Assembly (NCBI GenBank): GCA_964637705.1
Contig: CAZWVM010000078.1
Coordinates: forward strand, 1 to 15,321
Length of the DNA stretch: 15,321 nucleotides
Source of the DNA: CAZWVM01 sp964637705
Lineage (GTDB): Bacteria > UBA8481
Direction of reading: 5' to 3'
Below the pieces are notes generated by a model. The model was not told the DNA's origin. It saw nothing but the letters and a program-made list of their open reading frames with translations, and ran no database searches. Shown here in pieces: positions 1-7,034 of this stretch. Numbering within the stretch: position 1 is the stretch's first letter; every line of letters starts with the position of its first letter. Made by a program: the position numbers and the translations under genes.

Positions 1-838
1 CCTTCACCAGCTCGGCGATCTTCATGAGGAGCTGGGCCTTGTTCACCTGGTAGGGAAGCTCGGTCACGATGATCGCCTCGCGCCCGTCGGACTCCTCGAC
101 GCCCGCGACGGCGCCGACCTGGATCCGCCCGCGCCCCGTCTCGTAGGCCTCGCGGATCCCGGCGCGGCCGAAGATGATGCCGCCAGTCGGGAAGTCGGGC
201 CCGGGCATCACCTTCAGGATATCGTCGACGGTCGCGTCGGGCTTCTCGATGAGGAGGACCACCGCGTCGACCAGTTCGCCGAGGTTGTGCGGAGGGATGT
301 TGGTGGCCATGCCGACCGCGATGCCGGTGGAACCGTTCAAGAGGAGGTTGGGGAGCTTGGCCGGTAGCACCGTCGGCTCCTGCTGGCTGCCGTCGAAGTT
401 CGGGATGAACTTGATGGTCTCCTTGTCGATGTCCTGGAGGAGCTCGGAGGAGATCTTCTTGAGCTTGACCTCGGTATAGCGGTAGGCGGCCGCCGAATCG
501 CCGTCGACGGAGCCGAAGTTGCCCTGGCCGTCGATCAGGGGGTACCGGAGAGAGAAATCCTGGACCATGCGGACCATGGTGTCGTAGACGGCCGCATCCC
601 CGTGCGGATGGTACTTGCCCAGCACCTCGCCGACGACCGTGGCCGACTTCTTGTAGGGCCGCTCGTGTGTCAGGTTCACCTCGTTCATGGCATGCAGGAT
701 CCGGCGGTGAACGGGCTTCAGGCCGTCGCGGACGTCGGGCAGGGCGCGCCCCACGATGACCGACATCGCGTAGTCGATGTACGAGTCCTTGAGCTCGTCC
801 TCGATGTAGCTTGTCTCGATGATCTCGCGGTCGTTCAT
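1..838 (-). CDS. gyrA: DNA gyrase subunit A, N-terminal part (cut by the window edge)
   Basis: GyrA is the breakage-reunion subunit of gyrase (A2B2), which introduces negative supercoils using ATP hydrolysed by GyrB. The first 279 codons are present. The protein begins MNDREIIETSYIEDELKDSY and continues with the conserved YAMSVIVGRALPDVRDGLKP block (about residues 23-42). The quinolone-resistance region GKYHPHGDAAVYD lies at about 74-86 and the catalytic tyrosine is Y121 in RYTE. Residue 82, equivalent to E. coli Ser83, is Ala, and residue 119, equivalent to E. coli Met120, is Tyr. The ATG at 838-836 lies one base after the gyrB stop (842-840) and has no strong Shine-Dalgarno, so translation is probably coupled to gyrB. 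The rest of the winged-helix/tower domain and the C-terminal beta-pinwheel lie outside the window. ParC is the only real alternative; the position directly after gyrB favours GyrA. Confidence 0.97.
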   Translation of the reverse strand, partial: MNDREIIETSYIEDELKDSYIDYAMSVIVGRALPDVRDGLKPVHRRILHAMNEVNLTHERPYKKSATVVGEVLGKYHPHGDAAVYDTMVRMVQDFSLRYPLIDGQGNFGSVDGDSAAAYRYTEVKLKKISSELLQDIDKETIKFIPNFDGSQQEPTVLPAKLPNLLLNGSTGIAVGMATNIPPHNLGELVDAVVLLIEKPDATVDDILKVMPGPDFPTGGIIFGRAGIREAYETGRGRIQVGAVAGVEESDGREAIIVTELPYQVNKAQLLMKIAELVK

Positions 839-839
839 G

Positions 840-2741
840 TCAGACGTCCAGGTTCTTCACGTCGGCGGCATGGCGCTCGATGAAATCGCGCCGGGGCTCG
901 ACGAGGTCGCCCATGAGCATCGAGAAGAGCTTGTGGGCCTCCGTGTCCGAATCGATGTGGACCTGCAGGAGGACGCGCTTGGCCGGGTCCATGGTCGTCT
1001 TCCAGAGCTGCTCGGGATTCATCTCGCCGAGGCCCTTGTAGCGGGTGACGCGGGCCCCGTTCCCCATCTGCTTCAGCTTCTTCTCGACGTCCTCCTCCGT
1101 GTAGACGTAGTGCTCCTCCTTGCCCTTGTGGACGCGGTAGAGCGGAGGCTGGGCGATGAAGACGTGACCGCGTTCGATCAGCTCCTTCATCTGGCGGTAG
1201 AAGAAGGTGAGAAGGAGCGTGCGGATGTGGGCTCCGTCCACGTCGGCGTCGGTCATGATGATGACCTTGTGGTAGCGAAGCCCCTCGATGTCGAAGTCGT
1301 CCTCGCCGATGCCGGTGCCGATCGCGGTGATCAGGGTGCGGATCTCCTCGTTGGAGAGCATCTTGTCCATGCGGGACTTCTCGACGTTCAAAATCTTGCC
1401 CCGGAGGGGCAGAATCGCCTGGAAGCGGCGGTCGCGGCCCTGCTTGGCCGAGCCTCCGGCCGAGTCTCCCTCCACGATGTAGACCTCGCAGTGCTGCGGG
1501 TCGCGCGCGGAGCAGTCGGCGAGCTTGCCGGGAAGACCGCCCGATTCCAATGCGCTCTTGCGGCGCACCAGTTCCTTGGCCTTCTTCGCGGCCTCGCGCG
1601 CCTGCGCGGCGGCGACGCCCTTCTCGATGATCTTGCGCGCGACGGGAGGATTCTCCTCGAGGAACGAACTCAACTGCTCGTTGACGATCCCCTCGACGAT
1701 GCCCGAGACCTCGTTGTTCCCGAGCTTGGTCTTGGTCTGACCCTCGAACTGGGGATCCGGGACCTTGACCGAGACGACGGCGGTCAGCCCTTCGCGGATG
1801 TCCTCTCCCTGGAGAGAGAACCCCTCCTTCTTGAAGAAGTCGTTCTTCCGGGCATAACGGTTGATGGTGCCGGACAGGGCCTTGCGGAAACCGACGAGGT
1901 GCGTGCCGCCCTCGTGGGTGTTGATATTGTTGGCGAAGGAGAAGACGTTCTCGCTGTAGGCGAGGTTGTACTGGATCGAGGCCTCGACGACGACGTTCTC
2001 GGCGTTGCCCTCGAGATGGATGACCTTGTTGTGCAGGACCGTCTCGTTTTCGTTCAGGTACTTGACGAAATCGTCGATGCCGCCCTTCTGGTGGAACTCG
2101 AAGTTCTGACCGTTCCGCTCGTCGACCATCACGATCATGAGGCCGCGGTTGAGGAAGGCCAGCTCGCGCAAGCGCGTCATGAGCGTCTCGGTGGAATAGT
2201 CGATGTTCTTGAAGATCTCCTTGTCTGCCAAAAACGTCACGCGCGTGCCGCGCTTCTTGGAGGCGCCGGATTCCTTCACGTCGTGGGCCGGCACGCCGCG
2301 CTTGTACTTCTGCACCCAGGTCTTCCCGCCGCGATACACCTCGACCTCGAGCCACTCGGAAAGGGCATTCACGCAGGAGACGCCGACGCCGTGGAGACCG
2401 CCCGAGACCTTGTAGGCCTCGTGATCGAACTTGCCTCCGGCGTGGAGCTTCGTCATGACGATCTCGAGCGCCGGACGCTTGAGCTGCGGATGGAGGTCGA
2501 CGGGAATCCCGCGGCCGTTGTCCTCCACCGTGACCGTGTTATCCGCGTGGATCGTGACGACGATCTTGTCGCAATGGCCGGCCATCGCCTCGTCGATCGA
2601 ATTGTCGACGACCTCGTAGACGAGATGATGAAGACCTCGAGGCCCGGTGGACCCGATATACATGGCGGGACGACGGCGTACCGCCTCGAGTCCCTCCAAT
2701 ACCGTGATCGCATCGGCTGTATAGTTTTCAGCGGATGTCAA
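840..2741 (-). CDS. gyrB: DNA gyrase subunit B (TTG start)
   Basis: ATPase subunit of DNA gyrase, 633 aa, the compact form without the roughly 165-aa insert of enterobacterial GyrB. The GHKL ATPase domain (about 1-220) shows YEVVDNSIDEA with E43 and N47, then EDNGRGIP (73-80) and GGLHGVGVSCVNALSE (114-129). The transducer domain follows to about 400. The TOPRIM domain has EGDSAGGSAKQGRDR from E424 and DADVDGAHIRT with D498/D500/D502. The tail motif RYKGLGEMNPEQLW is at 567-580. The start codon is TTG (2741-2739), overlapping the recF stop by 4 nt. It is chosen because AAGGAG sits 10 nt upstream and because the next in-frame Met (residue 27) falls inside the conserved RRRPAMYIG motif. It is co-transcribed with recF and gyrA. 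ParE is less likely given the neighbours. Confidence 0.98.
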   Translation of the reverse strand: MTSAENYTADAITVLEGLEAVRRRPAMYIGSTGPRGLHHLVYEVVDNSIDEAMAGHCDKIVVTIHADNTVTVEDNGRGIPVDLHPQLKRPALEIVMTKLHAGGKFDHEAYKVSGGLHGVGVSCVNALSEWLEVEVYRGGKTWVQKYKRGVPAHDVKESGASKKRGTRVTFLADKEIFKNIDYSTETLMTRLRELAFLNRGLMIVMVDERNGQNFEFHQKGGIDDFVKYLNENETVLHNKVIHLEGNAENVVVEASIQYNLAYSENVFSFANNINTHEGGTHLVGFRKALSGTINRYARKNDFFKKEGFSLQGEDIREGLTAVVSVKVPDPQFEGQTKTKLGNNEVSGIVEGIVNEQLSSFLEENPPVARKIIEKGVAAAQAREAAKKAKELVRRKSALESGGLPGKLADCSARDPQHCEVYIVEGDSAGGSAKQGRDRRFQAILPLRGKILNVEKSRMDKMLSNEEIRTLITAIGTGIGEDDFDIEGLRYHKVIIMTDADVDGAHIRTLLLTFFYRQMKELIERGHVFIAQPPLYRVHKGKEEHYVYTEEDVEKKLKQMGNGARVTRYKGLGEMNPEQLWKTTMDPAKRVLLQVHIDSDTEAHKLFSMLMGDLVEPRRDFIERHAADVKNLDV

Positions 2742-3826
2742 AGCGTTTCGGCTCCTTGCAGTGATCCGCTTCTTATACCAAAAAACGCCCGGTTTGGCCA
2801 GAGTTCTTCATAGGTCGAAATGTCGGTTCCCGCGATCCAAACCTGCCCCCGGCCTGCCTTGAGAAGGCCGAGAAGGGCCGTCACGACGGAGCGATCCAAT
2901 TCCCCCAGGACGTCATCCACGAGGATCAAGGCCTCGGCGCCGCCCTCCGAGAGAAAACGATGCTCCGCAAGACGGAGGAGAAGACAAGCGACGCGTTTCT
3001 GCCCCTGGGATCCGAAGCGCCGGAGGGAAACGCCGTCGCGCACGATCAAGACCTCGTCGCGCACGGGACCGAACGGATTGGGAATCCCCGCCGCCTCGAG
3101 CTTTCTTCCCTCCGATACGCAGAGCGCCGCGACGGCCCGCCAGTCCGGCGAAGGCGCCTCCTTCGGCGCGGCCGGCCGATACTCGAGGCGCAGCATTCCC
3201 GGCAGGCCCGCTTCTCCGAGGAGCGCGGAAAGATGACGTCCGAGCCGTTCCACCGCGGCGGCCCGCGCCGCGAAGATCGCAGGCATCTCCTCCTCGAGAA
3301 TACGATGAAAGGAACCGGCCACGCGGGCGCGTCCGACGGGCAGGGACCCGACCTGGCGCAAGGCGCGGCGGTAACGCCTCAAGGCGTCGAAGTAACGGCG
3401 GTCGTCCTGGCTCAGCATGATATCCAGGAACCGCCGCCGCTCGGCCGGTCCCCCCGCCACGAGATCGAGGTCGGAGGGATCGAGGGAAACAAGACGCATC
3501 CGGCCGACAAGATCCGTCCAGCGGGGGAGCTCGGTCCCGTCGGCGAACGCCGTGCGCCCCTCTTCCTCGCGGTAGCGCAACGCGAGATCCCTGCCGTCGG
3601 CAAAGCGTATCTCGACGCGATAGCCGTCGGCGCCGAACCGCACGAACTCGGAATCGCGGCGCGTCTTCAGACCGACGCCGGTCGCCAGGAGATGAACGGC
3701 CTCCAGGAGGCTCGTCTTGCCGGCGCCGTTGGGACCCTCGAGAAGAACGAGCGGGGCGCCCGCGGCCGCCACCACGGTGTCATGGTGGTTGCGAAACTGG
3801 AGAACGCGCAAGCGATCGATCTTCAC
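2738..3826 (-). CDS. recF: DNA replication/repair protein RecF (GTG start)
   Basis: RecF is an SMC/ABC-type ATPase that binds gapped DNA with RecO and RecR and helps load RecA at stalled forks. The 362-aa length is normal for the family. It begins MKIDRLRVLQFRNHHD, like other RecF proteins. Walker A GPNGAGKT is at residues 31-38, the ABC signature FGSQGQKR at 271-278, and Walker B LILVDDVLGELD at about 300-311 (D304/D305). A conserved RRFLDIMLSQ segment lies at 131-140. The start codon is GTG (3826-3824), 28 nt after the dnaN stop. I see no clear Shine-Dalgarno before it, so coupling to dnaN is likely. The TGA stop overlaps the gyrB TTG. The C-terminal stretch after residue 340 is poorly conserved and not informative. 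Confidence 0.96.
   Translation of the reverse strand: MKIDRLRVLQFRNHHDTVVAAAGAPLVLLEGPNGAGKTSLLEAVHLLATGVGLKTRRDSEFVRFGADGYRVEIRFADGRDLALRYREEEGRTAFADGTELPRWTDLVGRMRLVSLDPSDLDLVAGGPAERRRFLDIMLSQDDRRYFDALRRYRRALRQVGSLPVGRARVAGSFHRILEEEMPAIFAARAAAVERLGRHLSALLGEAGLPGMLRLEYRPAAPKEAPSPDWRAVAALCVSEGRKLEAAGIPNPFGPVRDEVLIVRDGVSLRRFGSQGQKRVACLLLRLAEHRFLSEGGAEALILVDDVLGELDRSVVTALLGLLKAGRGQVWIAGTDISTYEELWPNRAFFGIRSGSLQGAETL
2752..2757 (-). promoter_or_regulatory. Ribosome binding site for gyrB
   Basis: AAGGAG on the minus strand, inside the recF 3' end and 10 nt before the TTG start of gyrB. It is the main evidence that the TTG is the true initiation codon. Confidence 0.7.
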
Positions 3827-3854
3827 GGGAGGCGACGCCCGGCGAGCGGGGAGG

Positions 3855-4967
3855 TCACCCGCGCAGAGGCATCAGGATGTAGGTGTATCCCTTGTCCTTG
3901 GCGGTCTGGAAAACGGCCGGGGCGATTTTAGCGCCCAGTTCGACGATCACTTCCTCCCCCGTCAGGACCTTCATGACGTCCTGCAGGTAGCGCGCATTGA
4001 AGGTAATGTCCATCGCCGGCCCGGTGACCTGGGCGTCGACCTCGTCGTGCGCCTCGCCGAACTCGGGCGTCTCCGCGGAAACGACGACACGGTCGGATTT
4101 GACGGAAAGCAGGACGGCGGAGGTGCGCGCGTTGGTGTAGAGGCTGACCCGCTTCAGGACGTCGAGGAACTCCTGGCGCCCGACCTGGATCTTCCGATCC
4201 GAGGCCTTGGGAATGATCTTCTGGTAATCGGGAAACTTCTCGGCGATGAGCCGGCTCGAAAAGGTCGAGGAACCGGACGAGAAGACGACATGAGTCTCGC
4301 CGATCGTGACCCGAACGCGACCCTCCGCGGGCAACGCGGAGGCGACCAGGGAGAGGATGCGCGCGGGAATGATCACGCCGGGACCCGCGGCGTTCTTGCC
4401 GAGGGCGGAGGGAGAAAACTCGCTCAAGGCGAGCCGGTGACCGTCGGTGGCGACGAAGCGGGCCTTCTTCTCGCCCAGGACGAGAAACGCTCCCGTCAGG
4501 AAACTGCGAGCCTCGTCGTGGGAGGCGGCAATGATGGTGCGGCGAATCGTCTCGCGCAGATCCGTCGCCTCGACATCGAACGACCGGTCGGTCGCCAGGG
4601 CCGGGAGCGAGGGATACTCCTCGCGCCCGATCCCGCGCAGCGTGAGGCGCGCCTTGCCGGACTTCAGGACGAGGGCGTTCCGGTCGGCACCCATGAGCGA
4701 GATCTCCCCGTCGGGCATTTCGCGCACGCTCTCGAGAAGTTTGGCCCCGGGCACGGCGAGAGCGCCGTCTTCCGGAACCGTCGCGGGCACGTCGACGACG
4801 ATGGCGACCTCGAGATCCGTCGCGGTGGCGCGGATGGCCCCCTCGCCGGAACGAAACTCGAGGAGCACGTTCTGGAGGGCCTGGATGCTGGAGGAACGGG
4901 GCGGCAATCCGCCGGCCACCTGTCCCAACGCCGCGATGAAGTCCGCCTTCGATATGGTCGCTTTCAT
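3855..4967 (-). CDS. dnaN: DNA polymerase III sliding clamp (beta subunit)
   Basis: The beta clamp is a homodimeric ring that tethers Pol III and many repair proteins to DNA. With the ATG at 4967 the product is 370 aa, the usual length, made of three similar domains (about 1-120, 130-245 and 247-370). Recognisable segments are ATDLEVAI, LTLRGIGREEYPSLP, FVATDGHRLAL, FSSRLIAEKFPDYQKIIP and the family-typical C-terminus YILMPLRG. An in-frame TTG at 4976 would add three residues. The ATG is preferred because GGGAGAGG (4984-4977) is 9 nt upstream of it but directly abuts the TTG. It follows dnaA after a 252-bp spacer that may carry its own promoter, and precedes recF by 28 nt. Confidence 0.97.
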   Translation of the reverse strand: MKATISKADFIAALGQVAGGLPPRSSSIQALQNVLLEFRSGEGAIRATATDLEVAIVVDVPATVPEDGALAVPGAKLLESVREMPDGEISLMGADRNALVLKSGKARLTLRGIGREEYPSLPALATDRSFDVEATDLRETIRRTIIAASHDEARSFLTGAFLVLGEKKARFVATDGHRLALSEFSPSALGKNAAGPGVIIPARILSLVASALPAEGRVRVTIGETHVVFSSGSSTFSSRLIAEKFPDYQKIIPKASDRKIQVGRQEFLDVLKRVSLYTNARTSAVLLSVKSDRVVVSAETPEFGEAHDEVDAQVTGPAMDITFNARYLQDVMKVLTGEEVIVELGAKIAPAVFQTAKDKGYTYILMPLRG

Positions 4968-4976
4968 GACTCCCAA

Positions 4977-4984
4977 CCTCTCCC
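4977..4984 (-). promoter_or_regulatory. Ribosome binding site for dnaN
   Basis: GGGAGAGG on the minus strand, 9 nt before the ATG at 4967. It decides between that ATG and the in-frame TTG at 4976, which it abuts. Confidence 0.65.
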
Positions 4985-5156
4985 GCCCGCTTCGCTCCCG
5001 GTCCGCTTAAGATTCCATTCTGTCGTTATATGAATCATCGTCATCGTAATCGGCCTGTGGAACCTGTTGAGAAAAAACCGAAGTCCATGCCGTTCACGCG
5101 TTCCGCCTGTGAGCGATCGGGGCACAAACCGCGGACCAACTTTTCACTCTTTCCAC

Positions 5157-5171
5157 AATGCGTTCCGCATT
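5157..5171. repeat. Short inverted repeat in the dnaA-dnaN spacer
   Basis: AATGCG and CGCATT form perfect 6-bp arms around a TTC loop. There is no T-run on either side, so it does not look like an intrinsic terminator. It partly overlaps the DnaA-box-like site at 5149-5157. Its function is unknown. Confidence 0.4.
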
Positions 5172-5219
5172 CAACGGGTTATGCACCGGTCGTGAAGAGG
5201 AGGCGCACATGTCATCCCC

Positions 5220-6566
5220 TCAGCGCAACGTCGCCTTGATCTCGCTCACGACGGCCTGGATATGCCGGTCGCGCTCCATGAGATCCGCGATCTTCTTGCA
5301 GGAGTGAAGAACGGTCGTGTGATCCCGCCCTCCGAATTCCATCCCTATGACGGGCAGCGAGAGCCCCGTGATCTCCCGGCAGATGAACATGGCGACCTGG
5401 CGGGGGAGGGTGACGTCGGAGGTTCGTCTCTTGCCCTTCAACTCCTGCGGCATGACCTTGAAATACTCGGAGACGGCCTTCTGGATCTGGTCCACGCTGA
5501 TGCGCGTGTCACGGTGCGACTCCATCAGGTCGCGGAGCGCCTCCTGGGTGAGAGCGACGTTGATGCTGCGGTTGGTGAAGGTCGCCATGGCGCCGACACG
5601 CATGAGGGCTCCCTCGAGATCGCGGATGCTGGAGCGCAGCTTGGTCGCGATGAACTCGATGCATTCGTCGGGGATGAGGATGTCCGCGTCGTCGGCCTTC
5701 TTCCGGAGGATGGCGATGCGCGTCTCGATGTTCGGCGGCTGGATATCGGTCACCAGTCCATGCGAGAGGCGCGTGCGCAAGCGGTCCTCCAGCGGGATCT
5801 CCTGCGGGGTTCGATCGGAGGAGACGACGAGCTGGCGGTTCGACTCGTAGAGATCGTTGAAGGTGTGGAAGAACTCCTCCCGGCTGCGATCCTTGTTCGA
5901 CAGGAACTGGATGTCGTCGATGAGAAGCAGATCGCACTGGCGGTATTTCTTCTGGAAGATCTCCATGCGGCTGTCCTTGAGCGAGTTGATGAACTCGTTC
6001 GTGAACTGCTCCGCGGAGACGTAGATGACCTTCGTCTCGGGATTCTGCCTCAGCACGTGGTGCCCGATCGCCTGCATGAGGTGCGTCTTGCCGAGGCCGA
6101 CGCCCCCGTAGATGAAAAGCGGGTTGTAGATGCGCCCCGGAGCCTCCGCGACGGCCTGGCAGGCCGCTTGCGCGAACTGGTTCGAGGTTCCGACGATGAA
6201 GGAATCGAACGTGTAGAGCGGATTGAGAAAATCCGCGGCGGGCGAGACGGACGGACGCGCCTTCGGCGCCTGGCGCCCGGGTTTCACCGCGATCGGCGGC
6301 CCGATGCGCTGCTTCTGGCGCACACCTTCGTGCTTGCAGAGAATCCTCACTTCGACAGGCTCGCCGTTCAAGTGCGAGGCGCTGGAGATGATCTCGTCCT
6401 TGTAGTGCTGGTTGATCCAGTCCTTGTGGAAAAGGGACGGCACCCAGAGGATGAGCGTGTTCTTGCGCTCCTCGACTTCCACGACGCCGAACCATCCCTT
6501 GAAGGACTCGTCGTCGATCTTCGTTCTCAGTTCCCTCTGAATCGCATCCCAGATTCCCACTGACAT
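5220..6566 (-). CDS. dnaA: Chromosomal replication initiator protein DnaA
   Basis: DnaA-ATP binds DnaA boxes, melts the origin and recruits the replicative helicase. The product is 448 aa. Domain I is at about 1-80 (begins MSVGIWDAIQRELRTKIDDE), with a basic, proline-rich linker at about 81-115. The AAA+ domain has YTFDSFIVGTSNQFAQAA (118-135), Walker A GGVGLGKT (154-161), Walker B LLLIDDIQF (213-221), SSDRTPQEI (249-257) and a sensor II-like SSIRDLEGAL (312-321). Domain IV carries the DNA-binding signature GGRDHTTVLHS at 412-422. An open frame extends upstream to 6680, but the ATG at 6566 is chosen because homology starts there and GGAG lies 9 nt upstream. That Shine-Dalgarno is the complement of a DnaA-box-like sequence, which hints at autoregulation. 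It is the first gene of the minus-strand block. Confidence 0.98.
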   Translation of the reverse strand: MSVGIWDAIQRELRTKIDDESFKGWFGVVEVEERKNTLILWVPSLFHKDWINQHYKDEIISSASHLNGEPVEVRILCKHEGVRQKQRIGPPIAVKPGRQAPKARPSVSPAADFLNPLYTFDSFIVGTSNQFAQAACQAVAEAPGRIYNPLFIYGGVGLGKTHLMQAIGHHVLRQNPETKVIYVSAEQFTNEFINSLKDSRMEIFQKKYRQCDLLLIDDIQFLSNKDRSREEFFHTFNDLYESNRQLVVSSDRTPQEIPLEDRLRTRLSHGLVTDIQPPNIETRIAILRKKADDADILIPDECIEFIATKLRSSIRDLEGALMRVGAMATFTNRSINVALTQEALRDLMESHRDTRISVDQIQKAVSEYFKVMPQELKGKRRTSDVTLPRQVAMFICREITGLSLPVIGMEFGGRDHTTVLHSCKKIADLMERDRHIQAVVSEIKATLR

Positions 6567-6573
6567 CGCGCAG

Positions 6574-6582
6574 TACTCCACA
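6574..6582. promoter_or_regulatory. dnaA ribosome binding site overlapping a DnaA-box-like sequence
   Basis: The plus strand reads TACTCCACA, 7 of 9 matches to TTATCCACA. Its complement supplies GGAG (6579-6576), 9 nt before the dnaA ATG. The ribosome-site role is well supported; the DnaA-binding role is only suggested. Confidence 0.5.
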
Positions 6583-6849
6583 GTTTTTCCAGTATGGTGA
6601 GCACGTGTGTGGAGCGAGAGATGCTGCGTCAAGAAGACGCGGCGATGGAGCGCCGGTCTCCGAGGCGTCCCGAATTCCAAACTGGATTTCGGTCGCCTCT
6701 GGATACGTCAGTTACAGTATAGAAGCTGCGATTCTTCCCGAAGGCGTTGCCACCCAGGAAAGGGATCCGGCGACCCTGCATCATCCCCGAAATATCATGA
6801 CAGTCATGCCCATCGCGCTGACCTATCAACAGGCAATCCACAAACCCCT

Positions 6850-6879
6850 GTGACCGTCGGATCCGTGTGCGAGTATAGT
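6850..6879 (+). promoter_or_regulatory. Possible sigma70-like promoter for the rightward operon
   Basis: GTGACC (6850-6855), 18 bp, then TATAGT (6874-6879). The -35 matches TTGACA at 4 of 6 positions and the -10 matches TATAAT at 5 of 6. It points at the transporter operon, but the leader would be about 210 nt, so this is a weak prediction from sequence alone. Confidence 0.25.
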
Positions 6880-7010
6880 CCGGCGACTTCCTCCCGCAAG
6901 AAGAAATTGAGATCCGGTTTTTCGCGTCACGTGGATACGCGTTCACATCGTGTTGAAAATTTTAAAGAGGCTTGCAGGACGGAAAAAAAGCCGATCCGGG
7001 CCCGTTCAAG

Positions 7011-7024
7011 ATTTTTCATTTTTC
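7011..7024 (+). repeat. Tandem AT-rich heptamer, two copies of ATTTTTC
   Basis: Two perfect direct copies of ATTTTTC, one base from the perfect DnaA box. In this GC-rich sequence it is one of the most AT-rich stretches, as expected of a DNA unwinding element. Confidence 0.5.
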
Positions 7025-7025
7025 A

Positions 7026-7034
7026 TTATCCACA
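7026..7034 (+). promoter_or_regulatory. Consensus DnaA box TTATCCACA
   Basis: Exact match to the canonical 9-mer bound by DnaA domain IV. It follows directly after a tandem ATTTTTC repeat and lies 64 nt before the ATG of the substrate-binding protein gene. It could serve origin unwinding, control of the rightward operon, or both. Confidence 0.7.

Larger units (their letters stand above)
4968..5219. other. dnaA-dnaN intergenic spacer with degenerate DnaA-box-like sites
   Basis: No convincing gene lies in these 252 bp. Against TTATNCACA there are three imperfect matches: CTTTCCACA at 5149-5157 (+), TTATGCACC at 5179-5187 (+) and GGTTCCACA on the minus strand at 5064-5056. A tandem hexamer set (TCATCG, TCATCG, TAATCG) spans 5035-5052 beside an AT-rich patch at 5026-5035. 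TATAAC on the minus strand (5030-5025), 58 nt before dnaN, could be a -10 element, but no matching -35 is visible. A 6-bp inverted repeat lies at 5157-5171. The region probably holds dnaN regulatory sequence and might be part of a bipartite origin; this is inference. Confidence 0.4.

Noticed and set aside
835..2355. Open frame of 506 codons in another minus-strand frame of gyrB
   Set aside because: Arg/Gly/His-rich frame-shifted reading of gyrB with no family resemblance.
819..2813. Open frame of 664 codons on the plus strand, opposite gyrB
   Set aside because: It is antisense to an unmistakable GyrB. Its translation is dominated by Leu, Val, Asp, Glu and Arg, as expected from reading GC-rich codons backwards, and has no recognisable motif.
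5035..5052. TCATCG/TCATCG/TAATCG array as a DnaA-trio element
   Set aside because: The triplets do not match the DnaA-trio pattern (3'-[G/A]A[T/A]-5') on either strand when read from the nearby box.
3717..6563. Long plus-strand open frames opposite dnaN (3717-5033) and dnaA (5262-6563)
   Set aside because: Shadows of conserved genes in high-GC sequence; low-complexity composition and no motifs.
6605..6946. Small open frames on both strands in the dnaA upstream region (for example 6605-6853 and 6629-6946)
   Set aside because: No ribosome site, no recognisable protein, and none resembles L34 or RNase P protein. The region is better explained as regulatory or origin DNA.
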